Assembly: GCA_016199905.1 (NCBI GenBank)
Contig: JACQFU010000119.1
Location: forward strand, 1 to 15,891
Direction of reading: 5' to 3'
Source of the DNA: Candidatus Wallbacteria bacterium
GTDB taxonomy: Bacteria; Muiribacteriota; UBA6191; JACPRK01
Length of the DNA: 15,891 nucleotides
Below the pieces are notes generated by a model, which was not told where the DNA came from, made no database searches, and was given only the letters and a program-made list of their open reading frames with translations. The position numbers and the translations under genes are program-made. This document shows positions 7,487-14,273 of the stretch, in pieces (position 1 is the stretch's first letter; the number at the start of each line of letters is the position of its first letter).

Positions 7487-8476
7487 ATGAGTCGCTGTCT
7501 TCTGGTGATCTCGATGGCGCTGGTTCTTCTGTGCGCGCAGGGGCGCGCGGCGGAGCCGTTCGGCCCCTTCAACCTGCGCACGGGCCTGTTCCGGCGTCTG
7601 TTCCGGCCGTTTGCCGAGAGGGCCAAGCCGACGCGCTATCCGATCGTGCTGGCGCACGGCATCTGCGGCTTCGACAAGGTGACGTGGGGGCCAATCGAGC
7701 TGCTCTTCACCTCGGACGTTCCGGCCACCGGCTCCATCGAAGCGCGGGCCGAGCAACTGGCCAAAGAGATTCGCCAGCGCTGGCCCGAGGGGAAAGTGAA
7801 CATCCTGTGCCACAGCATGGGCGGTCTCGATGCGCGCTACATGATCGCCAAGCTGGGCATGGGCGATCGGGTGGCCACGGTGACCCAGGTCGGCACTCCC
7901 AACCACGGGACGTTGCTGTCGGACTGGTTCGTCTACTACGCGCGGAGGGGCTATGTCAGCGTCGAAAGGCTGGCGCGCGCGCTGGGCATCGACCTGACGG
8001 GATTTCACGACCTGTCTGTGGCGCACATGGAGCGGGAGTTCAACCCTGCCGTGCAAGACGACCCGCGCGTCTCGTACAGGAGCTTCGCCGGCTCGCAGAG
8101 GCTGCGCAACTACTTCCTGCCTCTGATGGCGACTCACGCGTTGAACCGCTCGCTGGAGAAGACCCTGTTGCGCCAGCAGCTGGAGCCCTCCGATCGAGCG
8201 GCGCTGAGGGCGCTCCAGGCAGGCGACCCCCAGTTGGCCTATGCGCTGTCCCAGAAGGGCTTCCAGGATGTGCTGCGCGATCTGCCCAGCGCCTGGCTGC
8301 AGCCCGCGCTGGCCGGCAGGACCGACGGTCTGGTCGGTATGTCGTCGGCCCGCCACGGCCAGTACCTGGGCGACCTCGACGCGGACCATCTCGACGAGAT
8401 GGGCTGGCTGACGACGTTCGACGCCAAGGGCTTCTACGAGGCGGTCGCCGCGCACCTGGCCGACGAGGGGTACTGA
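7487..8476 (+). CDS. Secreted triacylglycerol lipase/esterase, alpha/beta hydrolase
   Basis: 329 residues, beginning with a signal peptide (about 1-22, cleavage near GRA-AEP). The mature part has the lipase oxyanion element YPIVLAHGICGFD (51-63), the nucleophile elbow CHSMGG with Ser110, GTPNHGT (136-142), the acid Asp280 in GRTDGLV and His301 in DADHLDE. This set of motifs matches bacterial lipases of the Pseudomonas/Burkholderia type and related secreted esterases, which hydrolyse ester bonds of acylglycerols. The first Gly of the usual GxSxG is Cys108 here. Cys60 in the oxyanion loop is the only other cysteine outside the signal peptide, so the two might pair. The start ATG at 7487 follows GAGGTG by eight bases. 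No lipase-specific foldase gene is nearby. The natural substrate is unknown. Confidence 0.9.
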   Translation: MSRCLLVISMALVLLCAQGRAAEPFGPFNLRTGLFRRLFRPFAERAKPTRYPIVLAHGICGFDKVTWGPIELLFTSDVPATGSIEARAEQLAKEIRQRWPEGKVNILCHSMGGLDARYMIAKLGMGDRVATVTQVGTPNHGTLLSDWFVYYARRGYVSVERLARALGIDLTGFHDLSVAHMEREFNPAVQDDPRVSYRSFAGSQRLRNYFLPLMATHALNRSLEKTLLRQQLEPSDRAALRALQAGDPQLAYALSQKGFQDVLRDLPSAWLQPALAGRTDGLVGMSSARHGQYLGDLDADHLDEMGWLTTFDAKGFYEAVAAHLADEGY

Positions 8477-8502
8477 GCCGCTCCGTCGGGGCTCGACTCC
8501 AG

Positions 8503-8508
8503 TAAGGT
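8503..8508 (+). promoter_or_regulatory. Candidate -10 box TAAGGT upstream of the barrel-protein gene
   Basis: TAAGGTCG, identical to the octamer before the GntR gene, lies about 80 bases ahead of the ATG at 8589. No -35 is evident. The 112-base gap holds nothing else clear beyond a 5-base inverted repeat (GAGCC...GGCTC) just after the lipase stop. Confidence 0.25.
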
Positions 8509-8588
8509 CGTAGACGGGCCGATAGCTGGATCGATCGCCCCAGGAGTCGGCGCCGCGTGTCCCGGCGCGTTCCCGGGCGGCCGAAAAC

Positions 8589-9338
8589 ATGATCCGCCGC
8601 ATCGGCCTCGCCCTGCTGTTCACCGCGTTGCTGGCGCCTGTCGCGCTGCTGGCGAAGGGTTACGCGCCGCCCTCGCGCGAGCGGCAAGCGCCCACGGGGC
8701 TCGAAGAAGGTCTGCTGAGCCAGGAGCCCGTCGACACGACCTCGCAGGAGGTCACCGAAGTGGTTACCTCGGAGTCGATCCCGTTGCCGCCCGTGGTCGA
8801 GCCGGCCAAGGCGCCCTCACCCGACGATCTGAACGGATACTTTGGCCTGCGCGACGGCCACAAGTTCCCCAGCGAATGGGCCGCCTTCTGGCGCCTCTCC
8901 GGCTACAACCCCAACGGGAACAGGCCCTCCGACGGATCCCTGTTGAGCAACCTCGGCTTGCGTTACAAAACGCCCGATCGCTGGGGTGAGTACTACCAGC
9001 TCGCCTACGAGGCTGCCTACAATTTCTGGAATGGGAGCAATGCCGACGTTCAGGTGATCGAACTGGATGTCGAAGTCTTCGCGGCCGGCTCGAGCGTATT
9101 CCGCCTCAAGCACCACCCGTACTACGGAATCGGGTTTGGCAACGCGACTGTCAACCGGCAAGGCAGTGCGGCGATCAGCGAGAACGTCTTCTCCGTCTTT
9201 GGCGGCGTCGAGTTCCCGGGCCGTCGCGTCGACTTCGACGTCTTCGCGAAGTACTACTACGGCCCCAACGCCGCCTATAACCTGGACGACCTGCAGATCG
9301 GTCTCGGAGTCGTCTACACGTTCGGTCGCGGCCGCTGA
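8589..9338 (+). CDS. Probable outer-membrane beta-barrel protein, unknown function
   Basis: 249 residues; no named family recognised. The signal peptide MIRRIGLALLFTALLAPVAL (about 1-22) is followed by a Pro/Ser/Glu-rich linker (25-80). The rest has amphipathic strands rich in Tyr and Phe, for example GEYYQLAYEAAYNFW, FRLKHHPYYGIGFG, VFSVFGGVEFPG and FDVFAKYYYGP, and ends LQIGLGVVYTFGRGR. Alternating aromatic strands with Asn/Gly turns suggest a small barrel of about eight strands in the outer membrane. The last strand ends in Phe plus four residues rather than exactly at the C-terminus. The ATG is preceded only by a weak GGGCGG. It follows the lipase by 112 bases in the same direction, so cotranscription is possible; a shared job at the envelope is only a guess. 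Confidence 0.75.
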   Translation: MIRRIGLALLFTALLAPVALLAKGYAPPSRERQAPTGLEEGLLSQEPVDTTSQEVTEVVTSESIPLPPVVEPAKAPSPDDLNGYFGLRDGHKFPSEWAAFWRLSGYNPNGNRPSDGSLLSNLGLRYKTPDRWGEYYQLAYEAAYNFWNGSNADVQVIELDVEVFAAGSSVFRLKHHPYYGIGFGNATVNRQGSAAISENVFSVFGGVEFPGRRVDFDVFAKYYYGPNAAYNLDDLQIGLGVVYTFGRGR

Positions 9339-9343
9339 TCGCA

Positions 9344-9379
9344 GGCGGCTGGGGAGGGGCGGTCGCCAGTCCAGCCGCC
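9344..9379 (+). terminator. Candidate terminator hairpin after barrel-protein gene
   Basis: GGCGGCTGG (9344-9352) pairs perfectly with CCAGCCGCC (9371-9379) across an 18-base loop, five bases after the stop. There is no adjacent T-run, so rho-independent termination is doubtful; it may protect the 3' end instead. Confidence 0.35.
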
Positions 9380-9445
9380 GGAATGGCTGGCCGAGTTGGC
9401 TTGTTTCTTGCGCTCTCCCGCCGCGCGGTCCATGACCGCCAGCGA

Positions 9446-9474
9446 TTGAGATCGTGACGGGGTCGTACTACCTT
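9446..9474 (+). promoter_or_regulatory. Candidate promoter of the FAD oxidoreductase gene
   Basis: TTGAGA (9446-9451), a 17-base spacer and TACCTT (9469-9474) give a plausible housekeeping promoter with transcription starting near 9481. The leader would be about 74 bases and includes the small tandem repeats at 9493-9525 and AAAGGAG at 9537-9543. Confidence 0.45.
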
Positions 9475-9479
9475 GGTAG
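9468..9479. promoter_or_regulatory. Dyad CTACC-TT-GGTAG overlapping the -10 box
   Basis: A perfect 5-base inverted repeat with a 2-base centre covers the -10 and the expected start region of the oxidoreductase promoter. A protein bound there would block transcription, so it is a candidate operator. The regulator is unknown. Confidence 0.35.
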
Positions 9480-9492
9480 GACTCTCTGTCCC

Positions 9493-9525
9493 GCGGCCAA
9501 GCGGCCAAGCGGTCACCCGTCACCC
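9493..9525 (+). repeat. Two adjacent short tandem duplications in the leader
   Basis: GCGGCCAA occurs twice in a row (9493-9508). Three bases further on, GTCACCC occurs twice in a row (9512-9525). Both lie in the predicted untranslated leader of the oxidoreductase gene. They look like slippage products. Confidence 0.6.
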
Positions 9526-9554
9526 GGAAAGCACCTAAAGGAGTTGGAGCGAGC

Positions 9555-10913
9555 ATGTCCGTCGAGAGCCAGTCCAAGTACGTCGTCGCCGTTGTCGGGG
9601 GAGCCGTGTCGGGAGCCGAGGCCGCCGCGACGCTGGCCGACCGGGGTATCGAGGTGGTCGTGTTGGAGCAGAACCTCAAGCCCTACGGCAAGATCGAGGA
9701 CGGCTTGCCTCGCTGGCACGACAAGCAGCGCGCTCAGGAGTACGAGCGCATCAACTCCAAGCTCACCCGCCCCGGTGTCCACTTCGTGCCCGGCGTGAAG
9801 CTGGGGCGCGACCTCGGTTTCGAGGAACTGGCCCGCCAGTGGGGCTTCAGCGCCGTGTTGCTGGCCAACGGCGCCTGGAAGGACCGGCCCGTCGGGCTGG
9901 ACGGTCTGGACGACTACGTCGGGAAGGGTCTCGTCTATCAGAACCCGCTGGTCTACTGGTTCAACCACTACCACGAAAAAGGCTATGACGGACCGACCTA
10001 CGAGATCGAGGACGACTGCTTCGTCCTGGGCGGCGGCCTGGCCAGCTACGACGTGGTGAAGATCGTGATGCTGGAGCTGGCCGGCAAGGCGCTGCGCAGC
10101 CGCGGCCACAACTACGACATGCTGACGTTGGAGCACAAAGGCATCGCCGCGATCCTCGCGCAGCACGGCCTGACGCTCTCGGACCTGGGGGTCAAGGGCT
10201 GCACGCTCTACTACCGCCGCCGCGCGCTCGACATGCCGGTTGCGGCCTACAAGGAAAACGCCACCCTCGAAGAGCGCAAGAAGACCGAAGAGGTCCGCGA
10301 GCGCCTTTTGCAAAACGCGATGAGCAAGTTCCTCTTCCGCTTCGAGCCGTTGCATTTGCCGGTGGGCTTCCTGTTGGAGAACGGCCGGCTGGCGGGCCTG
10401 CGTTTCATCCGCACCGAGATCAAGGACGGCAAGGTCATCCAGTTGAAGGGCACCGAGGTGGAGCGGCGCACCACGCAGGTGATCAGCTCCATCGGCTCGA
10501 TCCCGGAGCCGCTGCCGGGCGTGCCCCAGAAGGGCGAGTTCTACATCTTCGCCGAGGGCGGCGCCGCCAAGCTCACGAGCTTTGACAACGTTTTCGGTGT
10601 TGGCAACGTCGTGACCGGCAAGGGCAACATCGCCGTCTCGCGCAAACACAGCGCGGGCGTTGCCGACGTGGTTGCGCGCGACTACCTGAAAGTTCCCGCG
10701 CCGGTGGCTTCGGACACGGCGTTCGGCAAGACCGAGCAGAAGGTTCACGGGCAGACCGCCAGCGTCGCCGACGCCGTGCAGCAGTTGAAGCCGATGACCT
10801 CGCCCCAGCGCGAGAGTCTCTTCGGCCGCGTCCGCGAGCTTCAGAAGAAGGCCGGATACGACGGCGACTTCCGCGCGTGGATCAAGAAGGTGTCGCCGCC
10901 GGACATGGATTGA
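9555..10913 (+). CDS. FAD/NAD(P)-dependent oxidoreductase, ferredoxin-NADP reductase/GltD-like
   Basis: A 452-residue cytoplasmic flavoprotein. The N-terminal FAD-binding fold has VVGGAVSGAEAA (13-24) and the acidic end of strand 2 in VVVLEQN. The segment PYGKIEDGLPRWH (43-55) sits where adrenodoxin reductase and FprA have their PxGLVRYGVAPDH-type motif. A second dinucleotide site, CFVLGGGLASYDVVKI (155-170), should bind NAD(P)H. The C-terminal FAD contact is in VFGVGNVVTGKGNIAVS. A tail of about 60 residues extends past the usual fold. These enzymes move electrons between NAD(P)H and ferredoxin or a partner subunit; no ferredoxin, GltB or iron-sulfur gene is seen here, so the acceptor is unknown. 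AAAGGAG lies 11 bases, and a second GGAG five bases, before the ATG. It appears to be transcribed alone. Confidence 0.88.
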   Translation: MSVESQSKYVVAVVGGAVSGAEAAATLADRGIEVVVLEQNLKPYGKIEDGLPRWHDKQRAQEYERINSKLTRPGVHFVPGVKLGRDLGFEELARQWGFSAVLLANGAWKDRPVGLDGLDDYVGKGLVYQNPLVYWFNHYHEKGYDGPTYEIEDDCFVLGGGLASYDVVKIVMLELAGKALRSRGHNYDMLTLEHKGIAAILAQHGLTLSDLGVKGCTLYYRRRALDMPVAAYKENATLEERKKTEEVRERLLQNAMSKFLFRFEPLHLPVGFLLENGRLAGLRFIRTEIKDGKVIQLKGTEVERRTTQVISSIGSIPEPLPGVPQKGEFYIFAEGGAAKLTSFDNVFGVGNVVTGKGNIAVSRKHSAGVADVVARDYLKVPAPVASDTAFGKTEQKVHGQTASVADAVQQLKPMTSPQRESLFGRVRELQKKAGYDGDFRAWIKKVSPPDMD

Positions 10914-10934
10914 GGAACCTCTACCCCTTCCTCA
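10911..10934. terminator. Hairpin spanning the convergent stop codons
   Basis: TGAGGAA (10911-10917) pairs perfectly with TTCCTCA (10928-10934) around a 10-base loop. The stem begins at the oxidoreductase stop codon and the loop contains the stop codon of the convergent receiver gene. It reads the same from both strands, so it could act as a bidirectional end structure; no T-run follows on either side. Confidence 0.4.
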
Positions 10935-11505
10935 CCGCCAGCTCTCTCAGGTTGCGCAGTTGCTCCTTGAGGTGCAACATCAGGGCCTTCAACTCCATCA
11001 TCGTCGTGACGGGGGCTTGGCCCACGAGCGTCTCCAGCTTCTGCGCGATGTCTTCGGCGGCCTTGTCGACCTTGCGGAGGACTTCCATCAGGTCGCCGGC
11101 GCCGGCCAAGGCTGCCGTCTTCTCGGCTTCTTGGGCGTCCAGCGCCGCCTCGACCTCTCTGAGGAACTTGTCCATCGCGATCGGCTTCGTGAGGTAAGAG
11201 AAGACGTGACTCTTCACGGCCGCTACAGAAGAATCCAGCGACGCGGTGGCGGTGAGCACGATCACCTGGATGCCGGGGTGGCGCTCCTTGACGACGCGAA
11301 ACAGACTCAGACCGTCCATCTCAGGCATCGCCAGATCGGTCACCATCAAGTCGTAGGCGTGCTCCCGGATCTGCTCGAGCGCCTCCAGTCCGCTGTTGGC
11401 CGTGTCGGTCGGGATCTTGAGATGGCGCTCGATGGCGCGCTTGAGCATCGTGCGAATGTCCATCTCGTCATCCACGACGAGGATTCTCTTCTTCGTAAGG
11501 TCCAT
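10921..11505 (-). CDS. Response regulator: receiver with helical C-terminal tail
   Basis: 194 residues. A complete CheY-like receiver (about 5-122) has the acidic pair D12-D13, phospho-acceptor D57 in VTDLAMPEMDG, T85 and K107 in YLTKPI. The last 70 residues form two amphipathic helices (about 138-162 and 169-191) with heptad-like Leu/Val/Met spacing. There is no DNA-binding or enzymatic output domain. It is the last gene of the chemosensory operon, 50 bases after the CheB-like gene, with a small hairpin in that gap. GGAG is only three bases before the ATG at 11505, which is tight; an in-frame GTG at 11514 is the alternative. It presumably receives phosphate from the HPt-CheW/CheA pair and acts by protein contact through the coiled-coil tail, perhaps dimerising. 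Confidence 0.88.
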   Translation of the reverse strand: MDLTKKRILVVDDEMDIRTMLKRAIERHLKIPTDTANSGLEALEQIREHAYDLMVTDLAMPEMDGLSLFRVVKERHPGIQVIVLTATASLDSSVAAVKSHVFSYLTKPIAMDKFLREVEAALDAQEAEKTAALAGAGDLMEVLRKVDKAAEDIAQKLETLVGQAPVTTMMELKALMLHLKEQLRNLRELAVRKG

Positions 11506-11514
11506 AAACTCCAC

Positions 11515-11531
11515 AGCGTCTGTCCGACGCT
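11515..11531 (-). promoter_or_regulatory. Hairpin in the leader of the last receiver gene
   Basis: AGCGTC and GACGCT pair perfectly around a 5-base loop. On the operon's strand the stem ends two bases before GGAG of the receiver gene. It could reduce translation or stabilise a processed end; it is small and could be chance. Confidence 0.3.
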
Positions 11532-11555
11532 TCTTTCCCTTCGAATCGGATGGTG

Positions 11556-12716
11556 CTAGTGCGACAGTACGGCCACAGCGGCGGGGGCGCAGGCGAGAAC
11601 CTGAAGGATTGCCTCGACGATTTTCTGCGACGGGAGCACCATGTCGACGATGTCCAGCGCGATGGCGGCGGCTGGCTTGTCGTAGACGACCGCCGTGCGC
11701 TTGTCCTCGACCATGGTGCGGCCTCCGGCCTGCCGGATCTTCTTGAGACCCAGCGCGCCGTCCTTGCCCGTGCCCGTCAACAGGATGCCGATGCAGCGGC
11801 CCGGGCAGGCGACCGCGATGCTGGAAAACAGGCCGTTGAGGGACGGAGACTGCTCTGTAGCGAGCTGCCTCTCGAGCAGCTTCAATCGCGGTTCTGTCTC
11901 GGCGCCTCGGATCAGCATGGCGTGACTCTCGGCGCCGATGAGGAGGATCTTGCCCCCCATCACGGGCCGCTCGGTCGTCGCCATCTCCACCGGCAAGGCG
12001 CAGACCTTGGAGAGCTGGTCGGCGATCAGCTTGAGGATCTGCCCCGGAACGTCCTGGAGCGCCACGATCACGGCGGGAGCGAAGTCCCTTGGGAAACCGG
12101 GAAGTATGGAGAGGATCGCCTTCGGTCCGCCCGTGCTGGAGCCGAACACCACGACCTCCGCGGGGATGCTGCCTTCGAAACCGGAGGGGACGGCGGCCGG
12201 TATCGTCGGCTGACGACTCGCCGTCGCCGAACCTGTTTCCTGCGCCGCGGCCGGCTCGGGTTCGTCGCTGGCGGGGAGCGGATCGCCAGGCGCCGCGGCC
12301 AGCGATGCCCGGTTGGCGGTCAAGGCCGCGCGCAGCTTGCCCAGAAGCACCGCCGCGAACAGATTCGGGTCCGACATCACGCTGCGTGGCTTGGTGACGA
12401 AGTCGAAGGCGCCGTACTCCAGCGACCTCAGCACCACCGGGGCGCCCTCCACGGCCAGCACGCTGCACACGATGATGGGAGTGGGGCAGTCGCGCATGAT
12501 CTCTTTGATCGCGCTGGGGCCGTCCATCCGCGGCATCTGGACGTCCATCGTGACGACCGCGGGTCTCATTTTCTTGATGAACGCCACGGCCTCGAGCCCG
12601 TCTCCGGCCTGAGCGGCGACGTAGAATTCGGGACTTCCGTCGATGATGTGCTTCAGGAGTGTGCGGACGACCGGCGAGTCGTCCACGACGATGACGGGCT
12701 TCTTCTCTTCAGTCAT
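11556..12716 (-). CDS. cheB: CheB-like receiver-methylesterase with substituted catalytic histidine
   Basis: 386 residues in the normal CheB layout. The receiver (about 5-125) has D12-D13, phospho-acceptor D58 in TMDVQMPRMDG and K109. A long Ala/Pro-rich linker (131-186) leads to the methylesterase domain (187-386). CheB normally demethylates chemoreceptor glutamyl esters using a Ser-His-Asp triad. Here the serine (S194 in GSSTGG) and the aspartate (D319 in GTGKDGA) are present. The histidine, normally in a QHMP-type motif, is Asp222 in VIVALQDVPG. The downstream segment is also altered, YDKP where CheB usually has FGMP. The ATG at 12716 follows GAGGAA and overlaps the preceding receiver gene by eight bases. 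It may be inactive as an esterase, use other chemistry, or act as a binding scaffold. No cheR is in view. Confidence 0.88.
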   Translation of the reverse strand: MTEEKKPVIVVDDSPVVRTLLKHIIDGSPEFYVAAQAGDGLEAVAFIKKMRPAVVTMDVQMPRMDGPSAIKEIMRDCPTPIIVCSVLAVEGAPVVLRSLEYGAFDFVTKPRSVMSDPNLFAAVLLGKLRAALTANRASLAAAPGDPLPASDEPEPAAAQETGSATASRQPTIPAAVPSGFEGSIPAEVVVFGSSTGGPKAILSILPGFPRDFAPAVIVALQDVPGQILKLIADQLSKVCALPVEMATTERPVMGGKILLIGAESHAMLIRGAETEPRLKLLERQLATEQSPSLNGLFSSIAVACPGRCIGILLTGTGKDGALGLKKIRQAGGRTMVEDKRTAVVYDKPAAAIALDIVDMVLPSQKIVEAILQVLACAPAAVAVLSH

Positions 12717-13116
12717 GGCTGCTTCCTCGGGCGGCATTGGACCCGCTCGGACGGGCGAGAAGTCTTCGGGCCGCTTCCAACAGTTTATCAGCCTTGGGAG
12801 GCTTTCGTAGGACAAAACCCGCTCCCAGAGCCAAAGCCTCGAGAACTTCCGCCTGCCGGTAGGCGGAGGTTATCACGATCACGCGCGCGGAGGGGTCGTA
12901 GGTCCGGATGTTCTTCAGCGCGGTCAGGCCGTCCATCGGCCGCATCTCCACGTCCATCGTCACCAGGTCCGGCGCCAGCTCCGCATAGCGCGCCACTCCC
13001 TCGGAACCGTCGGCGGCTTCGGCCACGATCCGGTACCCGGCGGGCTCCAAGATGCGGCGCAACCCGGCCCGGATGGCCGGCGAGTCGTCGACGATGAGCA
13101 CGGTCCTTGGGTCCAT
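12709..13116 (-). CDS. Single-domain CheY-like response regulator
   Basis: 135 residues, essentially a receiver alone. It shows D10-D11, phospho-acceptor D55 in TMDVEMRPMDG, T83-S84 and K105 in LRKPP. It should accept phosphate from the phospho-histidine of the neighbouring HPt-CheW protein and carry the signal to an unknown target; the motor switch cannot be assumed because no flagellar genes are here. The loop after D55 has Arg where most receivers have Pro. The start ATG at 13116 has GGTGA five bases upstream, which can pair with the 16S tail. A GTG at 13125, overlapping the stop of the HPt-CheW gene as GTGA, would add three residues and is nearly as likely. Its 3' end overlaps the CheB-like gene by eight bases. 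Confidence 0.9.
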   Translation of the reverse strand: MDPRTVLIVDDSPAIRAGLRRILEPAGYRIVAEAADGSEGVARYAELAPDLVTMDVEMRPMDGLTALKNIRTYDPSARVIVITSAYRQAEVLEALALGAGFVLRKPPKADKLLEAARRLLARPSGSNAARGSSHD

Positions 13117-13121
13117 CTTGG

Positions 13122-14273
13122 TCACCGCGTTCCCAGCCAGGCGGCGATGCGGCGCGCGTCGAGCACGGGCGTGCTCGCCTCGCCGTCGATAGCCGCCGCG
13201 AGCGGCAGTTCCGGCGCGGTCTGGCTCTCCGGGAGCGCCGACAATCGATCCGCGCCCAGCGTCACGATCTGGGCGACTTTGTCGACTCTCAACGCGATCC
13301 GCTCCTCGCCTTTTCCCACCACCAGAACCCATCGGGGCTCTTCGGGCGCGGCCGCGAAACCCAGCCGCAGGGCCAGATCCACCATCGGCAACAGCTCGCC
13401 TCCCAGGTTGACCAGGCCCAACACGAAGGGCGGAGTGAACGGAACCGGGGTACTCGGCGGCACCCTCTCCACTCGCGCTACCTCGGCGAGCCGCACTGCC
13501 AGCCGCTTTCCACCCGCTTCGAAGCACAGGTAATCGGCTGCCGTCTGCGCGGAGGCGGCGGCCTCCTGGGCCGCCGCCTCTTCGAGGTTCAGGCGTTCCA
13601 CGATGGCTTTCGCCTCGTCGAGTCCCTTCAGCAGCGAGTCGATGACCCGCGCGCGGTCCGCGTTCGGGTCCGAAAGCAGGCCCAGCACCTGGTTCTCCAT
13701 CGCGTGCGAAAGCTCGACAACGTCCTCGTGGCCCGACATTCCAGCACTACCTTTAAGGTTGTGAAGATCGCGGGCCAGATCGCGCAACGGCTCGGCGTCC
13801 GCCGAGCCGCGCTCCAGGTCGAGCAGCGCCTGCTCCACGTTGTCGAGGCACCCCGTCGCCTCCAGGATGAACAGCCGGCCCACGTCCGGCGGAGGTGGCA
13901 ATGGCTGCGCAGACGCCGCGGGCTGCGGAGCCAACGCCCGCCCGAGCGCGGCGACTCGCTCCGACACGTCCTCGCCCTGTGCCAGGTCGCTGAAGACGGC
14001 CAGCGTCTCCAGCAGCCGCTCGGAGAACCCGTGCGGCCGGGGCTGTTCCTGGCTCAGGATGCGGCGGATCGTCGTGGCGGTCTGCGTGGCGACAGCGGCT
14101 GCGTCGGCTGCGCCGGACATCGGTTCCAGCCGGCTGGCGAGATCGTCGAGCTGCAGGGCCATCGCTTCTCCGGAGCCCGCCAAGCCCGTGAGGCCTGCCT
14201 CGATGACCAGCTCTTCGAGCTGCTCCAGGATCGGCCGCAAGGAGCCGCGGGTCGCCTTGTGCGGGATCGCCAT
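13122..14273 (-). CDS. HPt-CheW fusion protein (CheA P1+P5-like partner)
   Basis: 383 residues. An N-terminal helical part of unknown type (1-115) and a Pro/Ala linker precede an HPt domain (about 130-232), with phospho-acceptor His171 in DLHNLKGSAGMSGHE. A CheW domain (about 247-383) carries FVLGLVNLGGELLPMVDLAL, the usual receptor/kinase-coupling element. It therefore has the P1 and P5-like parts of a CheA but no dimerisation or ATPase domain. The CheA encoded just before lacks P1, so this protein is the likely phosphotransfer substrate and scaffold. It starts at ATG 14273, sharing one base with the CheA stop (TGATG), with GGGAG four bases upstream; such coupling fits production of both halves together. 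The closest known parallel is CheA3 of Rhodobacter sphaeroides. Confidence 0.92.
   Translation of the reverse strand: MAIPHKATRGSLRPILEQLEELVIEAGLTGLAGSGEAMALQLDDLASRLEPMSGAADAAAVATQTATTIRRILSQEQPRPHGFSERLLETLAVFSDLAQGEDVSERVAALGRALAPQPAASAQPLPPPPDVGRLFILEATGCLDNVEQALLDLERGSADAEPLRDLARDLHNLKGSAGMSGHEDVVELSHAMENQVLGLLSDPNADRARVIDSLLKGLDEAKAIVERLNLEEAAAQEAAASAQTAADYLCFEAGGKRLAVRLAEVARVERVPPSTPVPFTPPFVLGLVNLGGELLPMVDLALRLGFAAAPEEPRWVLVVGKGEERIALRVDKVAQIVTLGADRLSALPESQTAPELPLAAAIDGEASTPVLDARRIAAWLGTR

Noticed and set aside
7520..7555. Lipobox in the lipase signal peptide (LLCAQ)
   Set aside because: The residue before the Cys is Leu instead of a small residue, so signal peptidase II cleavage is unlikely; a normal cleavage site follows at GRA-AEP.
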